Below, piece by piece: positions 45,298-56,859 of a DNA stretch of 64,000 bases. A program made the translations under genes and the position numbers. Source of the stretch: Skermanella stibiiresistens SB22 (lineage in GTDB: Bacteria; Pseudomonadota; Alphaproteobacteria; Azospirillales; Azospirillaceae); assembly GCF_000576635.1 (NCBI RefSeq), contig NZ_AVFL01000018.1:81535-145534 (forward strand), in the 5' to 3' direction. Under the pieces are notes generated by a model. The model saw nothing but the letters and a program-made list of their open reading frames with translations, was not told where the DNA came from and did not search any database. Each line of letters begins with the position of its first letter. The stretch's first letter is position 1.

Positions 45298-45966
45298 ATG
45301 ACCGGCCCGATCATCCAACCCACCCTGATGCCGGACGAGGCCGAGGCCGGTCTCGAGGCCGGACGCCTGTTGTTCGCCAAGGAGTGCGAGTTCATCTGGG
45401 GCGCCGCCGACGAGGCGAACCTGCCCGAGGCCAAGCTGCCGGAGATCGCCTTCGCCGGCCGGTCCAACGTCGGCAAGTCCAGTCTGGTCAACGCGCTGAC
45501 CGGCCGCAAGACGCTGGCCCGGACGTCGAACACGCCGGGCCGAACCCAGCAATTGAACTTCTTCGATCTGGGCGGCCGTGTCGTGCTGGTCGACCTGCCC
45601 GGCTATGGCTACGCCAAGGAATCTAAGACCAAGGTCGCCGCCTGGACCACGCTCGTTAAGAACTATCTGCGGGGACGCGTGACCTTGCGCCGCATCTGCC
45701 TGCTGATCGATGGACGCCATGGGCTGAAGCCCAATGATCTGGAGATCATGGAGATGCTGGACAAGGCCGCCGTGCCCTACCAGATCGTCCTGACCAAGAT
45801 GGACAAGGTCAAGAAAATCGATCAGCCGGCCCTGGTCGAACGGACCGCCGCCAGCCTCAAGAAGCATCCGGCGGCGCACCCGGAGATCGCCTCGACCAGT
45901 TCCGAGGACGGCACCGGTGTGGTCGAGCTGCGCGCCAGCTTGGCGACCTTGGCCAATCCGGCCTGA
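45298..45966 (+). CDS. engB: Ribosome biogenesis GTPase EngB/YsxC
   Basis: 222 residues. G1 AFAGRSNVGKSSLVNAL, G2/switch RTSNTPGRTQQLNFF, G3 VDLPGYGYA, G4 TKMDKVKK, and a G5-like STSSEDG. It helps late large-subunit assembly. The order yidC-engB-argB is characteristic of alphaproteobacteria. ATG 45298 starts MTGPIIQPTLMPDEAEAG, a normal extension for this group. Confidence 0.96.
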   Translation: MTGPIIQPTLMPDEAEAGLEAGRLLFAKECEFIWGAADEANLPEAKLPEIAFAGRSNVGKSSLVNALTGRKTLARTSNTPGRTQQLNFFDLGGRVVLVDLPGYGYAKESKTKVAAWTTLVKNYLRGRVTLRRICLLIDGRHGLKPNDLEIMEMLDKAAVPYQIVLTKMDKVKKIDQPALVERTAASLKKHPAAHPEIASTSSEDGTGVVELRASLATLANPA

Positions 45967-46089
45967 CACCTGGAGTCGTGGGATGCCCAGCCATTGGACT
46001 GTTGCGCCTGAATCACTGGCGGCGGCAAATCGGCATCACGCGAAACCCCGACTAGCGGGCACCGGTTCTTTCACTTAGAGTTCCGCGCC

Positions 46090-47016
46090 ATGAGCGAACC
46101 GACCGACACCCCCGCCCCGCCGCAGCTGTCCCGCGAGGAATGGCTGACCAAGGCCCGGACCCTATCCGAGGCCCTTCCCTATATGCGCCGATACTCCGGC
46201 CGCACCTTCGTGATCAAGTACGGCGGTCACGCGATGGGCGACGAGTCGCTGGGCGAGCTGTTCGCCCGCGACGTCGTGCTGCTGAAGCAGGTCGGCATCA
46301 ACCCCGTGGTGGTCCACGGCGGCGGCCCGCAGATCGGCGCCATGCTGGAGCGGCTGAAGATCAAGAGCTCCTTCGTCGACGGGCTGCGCGTGACCGACAA
46401 GGATACCGTGGACATCGTCGAGATGGTCCTGTCCGGCTCGATCAACAAGCAGATCGTGACGGCGATCAGCAACCAGGGCGGCAAGGCGGTCGGCCTGTCG
46501 GGCAAGGACGGCCACCTGATCACGGCGCGCAAGCTGCGCCGGACCCAACGCGATCCCGACAGCAACATAGAGAAGATCCTGGACCTGGGTTTCGTCGGCG
46601 AGCCCTATCAGGTCAATCCGCAAATCCTGGAGACCTTCGAGAAGTCGGACGTCATTCCGGTGATCGCCCCGATCGGCCTGGGCCGCAACGGCGAGACCTA
46701 TAACATCAACGCCGACACGGCGGCCGGCGCCATCGCGGCGGCCCTGGGCGCCACCCGCCTGTTCCTGCTGACCGATGTCGCCGGTGTGCTGGACAAGCAG
46801 AAGAAGCTGATCTCCACCATGACGCTGGACGACGCCCGCGGCTATATGACAGACGGCACCATCAGCGGCGGCATGATCCCGAAGATCGAGACCTGCATCT
46901 CCGCCGTGGAGCAAGGTGTCGACGCATCGGTCATCCTTGACGGCCGCGTCCCCCACGCCCTGCTGCTGGAGATCTTCACCGAGGGCGGCGCGGGAACGAT
47001 GATCGGGCGCGACTGA
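46090..47016 (+). CDS. argB: Acetylglutamate kinase
   Basis: 308 residues. [20 protein letters not shown] at the phosphate-binding site, [19 protein letters not shown] at the substrate site, then [20 protein letters not shown] and [14 protein letters not shown]. It phosphorylates N-acetyl-L-glutamate in arginine synthesis. The N-terminal helix ([20 protein letters not shown]) is typical of the arginine-sensitive form, so feedback inhibition is likely. The stop lies inside a plausible early start region of the next gene. Confidence 0.97.
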   Translation: MSEPTDTPAPPQLSREEWLTKARTLSEALPYMRRYSGRTFVIKYGGHAMGDESLGELFARDVVLLKQVGINPVVVHGGGPQIGAMLERLKIKSSFVDGLRVTDKDTVDIVEMVLSGSINKQIVTAISNQGGKAVGLSGKDGHLITARKLRRTQRDPDSNIEKILDLGFVGEPYQVNPQILETFEKSDVIPVIAPIGLGRNGETYNINADTAAGAIAAALGATRLFLLTDVAGVLDKQKKLISTMTLDDARGYMTDGTISGGMIPKIETCISAVEQGVDASVILDGRVPHALLLEIFTEGGAGTMIGRD

Positions 47017-47069
47017 CGGAACATCTTGAACCAAAGGACCCCTGGCCCACCACCGAGGCGGAAGCCCGC

Positions 47070-47684
47070 GTGGTCCAGGAGAGGATGCGCGGGCAGGTGG
47101 TGCCCCACGACGATTTCGGCCCAGTGCGCCGAATCGCCGCCGTGGACGCCCATTTCAGCGAATCGGACAACAAGACCTGGGCGGCGGTCGCGGAAATCGA
47201 TCCCGTCACGCTGGAACTGACCCGCTCCGTCCTGCTGTGGCGCCCGACCGTCTTCCCCTACGTGCCGGGCTTCCTGTCGTTCCGCGAGGTTCCGGCCATG
47301 GTGGCGGCGCTGTCGTTGTTGCCGGAGCCGCCCGACCTGCTGGTGGTCGATGGCCAGGGCTTGGCGCATCCGCGCCGTTTCGGCTTGGCCTGTCACCTGG
47401 GCGTCGTGACCGGCCTGCCGGCGATCGGAGTCGCCAAGTCGCGCTTGGTGGGACGCTATGACGAGCCCGGACGGGAGCGCGGCTCCTCATCCCCGATGTT
47501 CCACCGGCGGGAGCTGGTCGGGGTGGCGCTCCGCACCCGCGACGGCACCAACCCGCTGTTCGTCTCGGTCGGCCATCGGGTGAGCCTGCCCACCGCCGTC
47601 GATCTGGTGCTCCGCTTCAGCCCGAAATGGCGCCTGCCGGAGCCTATCCGGCTGGCAGACGCCATTTCCCGCATGCACGGCTGA
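47070..47684 (+). CDS. nfi: Endonuclease V (start probably further upstream)
   Basis: 204 residues from GTG 47070, the first conventional start in this frame. Catalytic residues are all visible: Asp in AAVDAHFSE, Glu in FLSFREVPAM, Asp and His in VVDGQGLAHPRR, and Lys in GVAKSRLVG. The enzyme cuts DNA next to deaminated bases. The frame remains open upstream and encodes a family-like N-terminus (PWPTTEAEARVVQERM) that conventional starts would exclude. A CTG at 47013 overlapping the argB stop could start a 223-residue protein. Confidence 0.88.
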   Translation: MVQERMRGQVVPHDDFGPVRRIAAVDAHFSESDNKTWAAVAEIDPVTLELTRSVLLWRPTVFPYVPGFLSFREVPAMVAALSLLPEPPDLLVVDGQGLAHPRRFGLACHLGVVTGLPAIGVAKSRLVGRYDEPGRERGSSSPMFHRRELVGVALRTRDGTNPLFVSVGHRVSLPTAVDLVLRFSPKWRLPEPIRLADAISRMHG

Positions 47685-47704
47685 AACGGCTCTCGAACCG
47701 CTGT

Positions 47705-48559
47705 TCAGCGCTCGTTTTCAGGATAATCGGCGCCCAGGCTGGTCTCCTTCCAGGCGTCGATCTCCTCGATAACGCTCGCCAGCTTGCCGCGCACCGTCTC
47801 GACGCCGAAGGCTCCGAGCACCAGATGGCGGGGCGTGTTCGGGGCCTCCACCGCCTTGATGATCGCGGCGCAGGCGCGGACCGGATCGCCGGGCTGCTTG
47901 CCGCTATAGCCGGATGTCGCCTTCATGCGCGACGCCGCGGTTTCCGCGTAGTCGGGTATCCGGCTTTCGGTCTGCTTGAGCGAGCGTCCGGCCCAGTCCG
48001 TGCGGAACGGCCCCGGCTCTACACACAGGACCTTGATGCCGAGCGGCTCGACCTCGCGCCCGAGCGAGTCGGACAGCCCCTCGACCGCGTGCTTGGTCGC
48101 CGCGTAATAGCCGGAGCCGGGAAATCCCACGAAGCCGGCGACCGAGGAGAAGTTGACGATGTGCCCCCGCTTCCGCGCGCGCATGCCCGGCAGGACCGCG
48201 CGGATCATGGCGGCCAAGCCGAACACGTTGGCCTCGAACATGGCGCGGATCTCGGCGTCGTCGCCCTCCTCGACCGGCGCCTGATAGCCATAGCCGGCGT
48301 TGTTGACCAGCACGTCGATGGCGCCGAACCGCTTCTCCGCCGCCGCGACCGAGTCGGTCACCTGACCCGCGTCGGTGACGTCGAGGGCCAGCGCCAGGAC
48401 GCGATCCTCGGCACCGGACGCCAAGTCCCGCACCCGCTCGACGTCCCGCGCCGTCACGACCACCCGCCAGCCGCGATCGAGCACGAGCTTGGCGAGTTCC
48501 CGGCCGAACCCGGTCGAGCAACCGGTGATGAACCAAACAGGAGCGTTTTCCGATGTCAT
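47705..48559 (-). CDS. Short-chain dehydrogenase/reductase
   Basis: 284 residues of the classical SDR type. Cofactor motif TGCSTGFGRELA near residue 12, NNAGYGYQAP, catalytic Ser in VNFSSVAG and YxxxK in YYAATKHAVEG. The C-terminal part (KQTESRIPDYAETA; VLGAFGVETVRGKL) is of the retinol-dehydrogenase-like subfamily common in soil bacteria. The substrate is unknown. It converges with the endonuclease V gene, 20 bp between stops. Confidence 0.92.
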   Translation of the reverse strand: MTSENAPVWFITGCSTGFGRELAKLVLDRGWRVVVTARDVERVRDLASGAEDRVLALALDVTDAGQVTDSVAAAEKRFGAIDVLVNNAGYGYQAPVEEGDDAEIRAMFEANVFGLAAMIRAVLPGMRARKRGHIVNFSSVAGFVGFPGSGYYAATKHAVEGLSDSLGREVEPLGIKVLCVEPGPFRTDWAGRSLKQTESRIPDYAETAASRMKATSGYSGKQPGDPVRACAAIIKAVEAPNTPRHLVLGAFGVETVRGKLASVIEEIDAWKETSLGADYPENER

Positions 48560-48658
48560 GCCTGCATTCCCTTGTAGCGAAGGCCTTGCGAATCCAAGGC
48601 GTGCCTCACCGGGTCAACAGGATGTCGGACGCTGGCGTTGCGCCGGCTTGGGTCCGGC

Positions 48659-49447
48659 TCAGGGTATGCCTCCCCCGCGGGCCGGGGCGGTCAGCGCGAA
48701 CACCGCTCCCTGCGGATCGACACATTGGACGATCCAGGCGCCACCCGGCACCTCCTGGGGTCCCATCAGGACCATGCCGCCATTCTCGGCGACCCGCGCC
48801 GCCGCCGTGTCGATCTCGGGGACGTTGAAGTAGAAGCCCCAGAACGGGCGCGGGATCATCTCCGGCTTGTTCATCATCCCGCCGATCGGAACGCCCCCGG
48901 CCGCGAACAGCTGGTAGGTGCCCATCGGGCCCATGTCGATCGCGTCCGCCTTGGTCCAGCCGAACCGGTCGGCGTAGAAGTCGAAGACCGCCGCCCAATC
49001 GACGGCGTAAAGCTCGTGCCAACCGATATGTCCCGGCGTGCCGGGAGCAGCAGGCGGCGGCGGGTTATCGCCCGCCAGCGGCGTGAACAGTTGGAACACG
49101 GCACCCTGCGGATCGGCGACGACGGAGAAGCGTCCGACCTCGGGAATGTCGGTCGGCGGCTTGTGAACGGCTCCACCGGCCTGGGCCAGTTCGGCGGTCG
49201 CGGCATCGACATCCGCCACCGCGACATACCCAAGCCAACCCGGCCTGCCGCCCGCCACCAGCACCGCCTCCGGCAATGCCATGATGCCGGCGACCATCCT
49301 GTCACCCGGTCCCACCAGGGTATAGGCGCCGGTCTCGCCCCAGATCTTGGCGTTCCAACCAACGACCGCGCGGTAGAACGCCTCCGCCGCGGCGGGATCG
49401 GTGGTCATCAAGTCGTACCAGACGAAAGTGCTTGGCGAACCGGACAT
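48659..49447 (-). CDS. VOC family (glyoxalase-like) protein, two-domain
   Basis: 262 residues with two VOC modules (~5-120 and ~140-255). Each has the beta-alpha-beta pattern and an FxF-type end: FVWYDLMTTDPAAAEAFYRA, VVADPQGAVFQLFTP; IGWHELYAVDWAAVFDFYAD, VDPQGAVFALTAP. Function within VOC (dioxygenase, resistance, isomerase) cannot be told. ATG 49447 has a good GGGAG site. About 200 bp covering its first ~31 codons and upstream DNA are repeated at 52229-52432. Confidence 0.9.
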   Translation of the reverse strand: MSGSPSTFVWYDLMTTDPAAAEAFYRAVVGWNAKIWGETGAYTLVGPGDRMVAGIMALPEAVLVAGGRPGWLGYVAVADVDAATAELAQAGGAVHKPPTDIPEVGRFSVVADPQGAVFQLFTPLAGDNPPPPAAPGTPGHIGWHELYAVDWAAVFDFYADRFGWTKADAIDMGPMGTYQLFAAGGVPIGGMMNKPEMIPRPFWGFYFNVPEIDTAAARVAENGGMVLMGPQEVPGGAWIVQCVDPQGAVFALTAPARGGGIP

Positions 49448-49553
49448 GATCTCGCTCCCTGCGCCGCTCGTTGACCAACCGCCGGATGGGCTTGACCCGG
49501 CGTTCCGATAGGGGGACCCGGCGCAGTCTACCGCGGTGGGGATGGCGGTGGTG
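49355..49553. repeat. ~200-bp direct repeat, copy 1 (5' end of VOC gene)
   Basis: Matches 52229-52432 in the same orientation with about 75% identity, including runs such as GGATCGGTGGTCATCAAGT and CTCGCTCCCTGCGCCGCT. It covers the first codons of the VOC gene and the ~100 bp before it. The two copies bracket the SGNH/RTX gene. Confidence 0.85.
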
Positions 49554-49623
49554 AACGGAATCCGGAGCCGGTCGATGACGGTCGGATCAATTTGGCCCCG
49601 CACCCGGATGGACCGAGGTGATG

Positions 49624-52014
49624 CTAAACGAAATCGAAGTCCGCCGCGCGCAGGCTGGATATCGCGACACCCGTCAAGGTGATGGTGTTGCCCGCGTCGA
49701 TCGTGATCATCGTATCGGCACCGGACATCGCCGCGTGACCCGCCAGCCAAGTGTTGAAGGTACCGACGCTCAGGCCGAGTGCCCGCAGGTCCAACTGGTC
49801 CTCGCCGGGGCGGAAGTCGGCGATGGTGTCGCCGCCAAAGCCCGGGGCGAAGACGAAGGCATCGGCCTCCGCGCCGCCGCCGAGGCTATCGGCGCCCTGG
49901 CCGCCGATCAGCGTATCCCGGCCGGCACCGCCAAGCAGCGTGTCGTCGCCACCGCCGCCCGACAACCAGTCATTGCCGCCGCCGCCAATCAGGGAATTCG
50001 CCGAACCATTCCCGGTCAACACGTCGTTGTAGGCGCTGCCGGTCAATGCCGCCACGCCGGCGCCGATGGCGGTGGCCGGCCCGCTGGCTGGCGGATTGGC
50101 GAGCAGGGCGCTCGTCCAATATCCCGCCATCTCGCTGTAGCCGCCGTCGGTCGGGTGGATGCCGTCGAACAGGTCCGCGGTGGTGACGCTCGGCATCTCC
50201 ACCTGATGCACGTTCTGGCCGCGTCCGATGGCATCCGTGACGACCGCCCGAATGGCGGCGTTGACGGCATTGACTTCCGTGGTATCGCCACTCAGCGGCA
50301 GAATGGTCGAGACGTAGACGGTCGTGCTCGGGCTGCGCTGCGCCACCATGTCCAGCATGGCCCGGATCTCCGGGCCGACCGAGTTCTGCGCGTTGGTCTC
50401 CTGAAGGACGTCGTTGGTGCCGGCCATCAGCAGGATGGCGTCCGCCGGGTAGGTGGCGAGCAGGTTTGGCAGCTTCTCGAGCACGTCATCCGCCTGATCG
50501 CCGGGATATCCCGCATGGTCCGCGTCGGGCACCAAGCCATTGCTGTAGGGACCGACAAAATCGGCCAACACGCCGTTTCCGGCCAGGTTCTGCCAGAGGA
50601 AGCCGCGATAGCCGTGCTCGTCGCTGCCCTCGGGGGCGTCGCCATTGGTGATGGAGTCGCCGGTGGGCATGATCCGCAGCGCGGTGTGCCAGGATGCGGC
50701 CGCGAGGTCGGCCGCGACGCCCTGGGTGGCGTCGGCGAAGCTGAGCGTGCCGGACGGCGGTGGGCTGGCGGTGAATTGGAAGGTGCGCGGCACCGGCGTC
50801 GAGCCGTCCTCGTTGCCATCCTCCACGGAAACCGAGAAGGACGCCGCCGTCACCCCTGGATCGCCGAAGCGGAAGGAGACCGCGCCGGCGGCGAGCTGCT
50901 GGCCGGTGAAGCTGGCGGTCGCCATGCCATTGACAAGGATGCCGCCGTTGATGGCACCACTGACGGTGAAGGTCACGCCCGAGGCCGTGTCGTCGGGATC
51001 GGTGAATGACAGGTCGGCGGTGGTGAAGACATAGGACGTGCCGCTGATGGGCGCCGTGAGATCGCCGGTCAGGACCGGCGCCACATTGCCGCCGGCCGTC
51101 AGCGCGATGCTTGCCGTGGCACTGCCCGTGGCTTGACCGCCATTGGCGGTCCCGTCGCCGTCGTTCATCGTGAAGGTCACCTGCTTGGTCGCCGTGGCGG
51201 TGGCGGCGGAACCGCTGTAGCCAACGTGGTCGAGCACCGCCTGGACAGCCGCCGGGGTCGCGCCGTTGCTGTTGAAGCCAATGACGAGCGCAGCACCATT
51301 CGCGCCGCCCGAGACGGTGCCGATGGCGGTTCCATTGACGGCGACGGTGGCGCCGCCATTGGTCAGGGTGACCACGCCATCGGCGAGGATTTGGAGCCGA
51401 TCGGTTGAAGTGCCGTTCTGGGTGAATGCGACCCGCAAGGAGCCGCCGTTGAAATTCGCCGAATCGGCATCGAAGATACTGGCCGCAGGGGCGATGCGGG
51501 CCGGCGGATCGCCGCCGCGCCAAGCCAGCGTGGCGGAGGTGCCGGAGGCGCCACCGTTCAGGTCGAGTTGCGGCCCGTCATTGACCGGGGTCACGGTGAT
51601 GGCGGCGGTCCGCGCCGTGCCCGCGAGGTTGAGCGTGAGGGTCTGGCTGGCCGCCGGGGCATCGCTGGTGCTGGCGAAGGTGAGTTCCTGCAGGAGCGTC
51701 TGGATGCGGCCGGCCGTGGCATTGGTGTTGAAGCCGATGACGATATCGGCACCATTGCCGCCGCCGGTGATCGTGCCGATGGTGGTGCCCTGGATCCTGA
51801 CATCGCCGCCGGAGATCGACGCGTAGCCGTCGAACCCGATCCTGGTATCGGGCGACAGGCCGGAGATCCTCAGGCTTTGGCCGCTGAAATTCCCACTGGC
51901 ACTCACAGCGGCGACCGGCGCCAGATCGATCGCCGCGGCATTTTCCCGATAGGCGCGGGCCACGTTGAGCCCCGAGCCGCCACCATTGAGATCGAACCTG
52001 GTTACCGTCGCCAT
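49624..52014 (-). CDS. Secreted SGNH hydrolase with beta-sandwich repeats and RTX C-terminus
   Basis: 796 residues, no Sec signal. Residues ~1-420 hold repeated beta-sandwich (cadherin/VCBS-like) modules with TVTPVNDGPQLDLNGG-type joints. The SGNH hydrolase domain is at ~435-640: block I MPTGDSITNG (Ser), block III GTNDVLQE, and block V DGIHPTDGGY (Asp-His). Residues ~660-735 contain Ca-binding RTX nonapeptides (GGGGNDWLSGGGGDDTLLGG) and the tail a typical type I secretion end (DFRPGEDQLDLRALG; final LRAADFDFV). It is thus probably an esterase or lipase exported by a type I system; exporter genes are not adjacent. Confidence 0.9.
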   Translation of the reverse strand: MATVTRFDLNGGGSGLNVARAYRENAAAIDLAPVAAVSASGNFSGQSLRISGLSPDTRIGFDGYASISGGDVRIQGTTIGTITGGGNGADIVIGFNTNATAGRIQTLLQELTFASTSDAPAASQTLTLNLAGTARTAAITVTPVNDGPQLDLNGGASGTSATLAWRGGDPPARIAPAASIFDADSANFNGGSLRVAFTQNGTSTDRLQILADGVVTLTNGGATVAVNGTAIGTVSGGANGAALVIGFNSNGATPAAVQAVLDHVGYSGSAATATATKQVTFTMNDGDGTANGGQATGSATASIALTAGGNVAPVLTGDLTAPISGTSYVFTTADLSFTDPDDTASGVTFTVSGAINGGILVNGMATASFTGQQLAAGAVSFRFGDPGVTAASFSVSVEDGNEDGSTPVPRTFQFTASPPPSGTLSFADATQGVAADLAAASWHTALRIMPTGDSITNGDAPEGSDEHGYRGFLWQNLAGNGVLADFVGPYSNGLVPDADHAGYPGDQADDVLEKLPNLLATYPADAILLMAGTNDVLQETNAQNSVGPEIRAMLDMVAQRSPSTTVYVSTILPLSGDTTEVNAVNAAIRAVVTDAIGRGQNVHQVEMPSVTTADLFDGIHPTDGGYSEMAGYWTSALLANPPASGPATAIGAGVAALTGSAYNDVLTGNGSANSLIGGGGNDWLSGGGGDDTLLGGAGRDTLIGGQGADSLGGGAEADAFVFAPGFGGDTIADFRPGEDQLDLRALGLSVGTFNTWLAGHAAMSGADTMITIDAGNTITLTGVAISSLRAADFDFV

Positions 52015-52209
52015 GGCACGCCCTCCTTTTTGGGCGAATCTCCCATCCGGCGACCAAATTACATACGGGTTTTAAGTATAGGGCGTTGTCGGCGCCCCTA
52101 TTCCTTTGGAACGTAAACGCCGAGGGACGGAGCGCGGGCTTTCGGCCGATGTGAGGCCGGCCGCAGGCGGAGGACGGCGGTAGCGGGGATATGACGCCAT
52201 CTTACCGTA

Positions 52210-52323
52210 TTACGCCCAACGAAGAGGATCACAACCAGTGATCGCGCGGTAGAACGCTTCCGTGGCGGCAGGATCGGTGGTCATCAAGTTGAACGAGACG
52301 GAAATGCCTGGCGAACCAGGCAT
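52210..52323 (-). pseudogene. Truncated VOC gene remnant
   Basis: Starting at ATG 52323, 37 codons read MPGSPGISVSFNLMTTDPAA, then TEAFYRAITGCDPLRWA, ending in TAA. The first ~30 match the N-terminus of the intact VOC protein at 48659-49447; after FYRA the similarity ends. The upstream ~100 bp also match. It is a decayed or partial duplicate with no room for a VOC fold. Confidence 0.8.
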
Positions 52324-52432
52324 GGTCTCGCTCCCTGCGCCGCTTGTCGACCGGCTGCCGCACGGACTTGACCCGACGTTCCGATAAGTGGATCGCGCGG
52401 TCTATTGCGGGAGAGGGTGGACGGCGGTCAGG
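52229..52432. repeat. ~200-bp direct repeat, copy 2 (VOC remnant)
   Basis: Second copy of the repeat at 49355-49553, same orientation, on the far side of the SGNH/RTX gene and next to tRNA-Ser. Divergence (~25%) shows the duplication is not recent, or that it came from a related genome. Confidence 0.85.
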
Positions 52433-52555
52433 AGGGTGTGAGTCGTCTTGGACGAACTTCAACGACCGGTGGCTTGCCGATACCAGCCATCCGACGCGAG
52501 ATCACAATTCTTGGACGGAGTGCCCAGTCGCTGCGAGGGACCTAGCGGGAGGCGA

Positions 52556-52645
52556 TGGCGGACGGGGTGAGATTCGAACTCACGGTACCCTTGCGGGTAC
52601 GCCGCATTTCGAGTGCGGTGCCTTCAACCACTCGACCACCCGTCC
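52556..52645 (-). tRNA. tRNA-Ser (anticodon CGA)
   Basis: 90 nt including an encoded CCA (plus-strand TGG at 52556-52558). Acceptor stem GGACGGG / CCCGTCC; anticodon loop CTCGAAA gives CGA, reading UCG. The long variable arm (GTACCCGCAAGGGTAC) is diagnostic of a type II tRNA, and the T-arm has GTTCGAATC. Its 3' end faces the SGNH/RTX region. Confidence 0.95.
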
Positions 52646-52806
52646 GACGCAGCAGCCTCGCCCGACATATCTTGGCGAGGCGGCGGGAAATTAGCCCATG
52701 GATTTCCCTTCCGCAAGGGTATCTTTGCACTTGATCGCGCGAACCGATCCTGGGGGAAGGCCGGGTCGGGAAAGCCGCCGCAGGCCGGCGAAACGGAATC
52801 GGCCTG

Positions 52807-52834
52807 TTGACTCTCGGCCGTTGGTGAGTATATT
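52807..52834 (+). promoter_or_regulatory. Sigma-70-type promoter of rplU-rpmA
   Basis: TTGACT (52807-52812), 16 bp, TATATT (52829-52834). The predicted start gives a leader of about 75 nt before rplU. Confidence 0.75.
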
Positions 52835-52916
52835 CGCCGCTCCTTACCAGCGGGCTCAAATCTCGGACGAGGTTTGTCGTGCCCGTAGTTTGTATTCATA
52901 TACGGCAGTGGCAAAC

Positions 52917-53228
52917 ATGTTCGCAGTGATCCGCACCGGCGGCAAGCAGTACAAAGTCGCCAACGGCGACGTGATCAAGGTCGAAAAACTGGCCGGTGAG
53001 GCTGGCGCGTCCATCAACTTCGACGAAGTCCTGATGGTCAGCGACGCTGGCAGCACCACGGTCGGCACTCCGCTGGTCGCGGGGGCCGCCGTCACCGCCG
53101 AGGTCATCGCCCAGGATCGTGGGCCGAAGATCATCGTCTTCAAGAAGAAGCGTCGCCAGAACTATCGGCGCAAGAACGGGCATCGTCAGGATCTGACCGT
53201 GCTGCGCATCACCGGGATCAGCGCGTAA
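52917..53228 (+). CDS. rplU: 50S ribosomal protein L21
   Basis: 103 residues: [20 protein letters not shown] at the start, then the basic family C-terminus ([28 protein letters not shown]). Binds 23S rRNA. It precedes rpmA and obgE, the conserved order. ATG 52917 is the standard start; an upstream in-frame extension is not supported. Confidence 0.97.
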   Translation: MFAVIRTGGKQYKVANGDVIKVEKLAGEAGASINFDEVLMVSDAGSTTVGTPLVAGAAVTAEVIAQDRGPKIIVFKKKRRQNYRRKNGHRQDLTVLRITGISA

Positions 53229-53297
53229 CCCGCGTCCGTCACGATCCGGTCACAGCGTTTCCGTCCAGCACGATCCTGGCAAGAGGAGTAAAGAGCA

Positions 53298-56119
<2,822 letters not shown>

Positions 56120-56140
56120 AACCCGCATCCAGGAAATTCG

Positions 56141-56800
56141 ATGATGAGAGCCGTCCTCTGGGACATCGACGGCACGTTGCTGGACAGCGAGCCCCACCAC
56201 TTCAACTCCTTCGTCGCGGTCTGCGAGAGCCACGGCCAGACCCTCGCCAAGGCCGATTACGACCGTCTGCTTGGCCGCTCCATGGCGGAGGTCTACGCGA
56301 TGCTGAACGCGGTCCAGCCCCTGCCGCTCGACCTGCCGGACTTCGCCGCCGCCTGCTCGGACCACTACGTCACCCATGTCGCCAAGGTGCCGGCACGCCG
56401 GGGAGCCCTGGAGCAGGTGGCCGAACTGGCGCGCGCCGGCGTGCTCCAGGCCTGCGTCTCCAACAGCGCCCGACGCGTGGTGGAGGCGAACATGGGCGTC
56501 ATCGCCATGCCGGAAGCGCTGCGCTTCGCCCTGTCGCGCGACGACGTGACCAAGGGCAAACCCGATCCGGAACCCTATCTGCGCGCCGCCGAGCGGCTGG
56601 GCATGGCACCGGAGGATTGCGTGGTGGTGGAGGACAGCCCGATCGGCGCCCGCGCCGCCAAGGCGGCCGGCATGGTCACCATCGCGTGGCCGCAGCACGC
56701 CACCCTGGAATTCGATGCCGTCGATCTGATCATCGCCGACCTGCGCGAGGTCGACTGGACAAATCCGCTCCAGGGCCGGAAGATCACCGCGAATCATTGA
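56141..56800 (+). CDS. HAD superfamily hydrolase (beta-phosphoglucomutase/phosphatase-like)
   Basis: 219 residues. Motif I LWDIDGTLLDSEPHH, motif II CVSNSARRVVEAN, motif III KPDPEPYL, motif IV VVVEDSPIGARAAKAAGM. The C1 cap is helical. It lies between proB and proA on the same strand, so it is co-transcribed with proline genes. The substrate is unknown; a role in removing a damaged metabolite is possible. Confidence 0.9.
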   Translation: MMRAVLWDIDGTLLDSEPHHFNSFVAVCESHGQTLAKADYDRLLGRSMAEVYAMLNAVQPLPLDLPDFAAACSDHYVTHVAKVPARRGALEQVAELARAGVLQACVSNSARRVVEANMGVIAMPEALRFALSRDDVTKGKPDPEPYLRAAERLGMAPEDCVVVEDSPIGARAAKAAGMVTIAWPQHATLEFDAVDLIIADLREVDWTNPLQGRKITANH

Positions 56801-56859
56801 CCTCGACCCAGTGACCACGACCTACCGACCAAACCAGAGCAAAGCCGGAGTACGCCGCC

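Noticed and set aside
45975..46000. Third copy of the short dispersed repeat
   Set aside because: Only the word ATGGCTGGG is shared in reverse complement; the rest does not align with 1159-1203 or 2320-2364.
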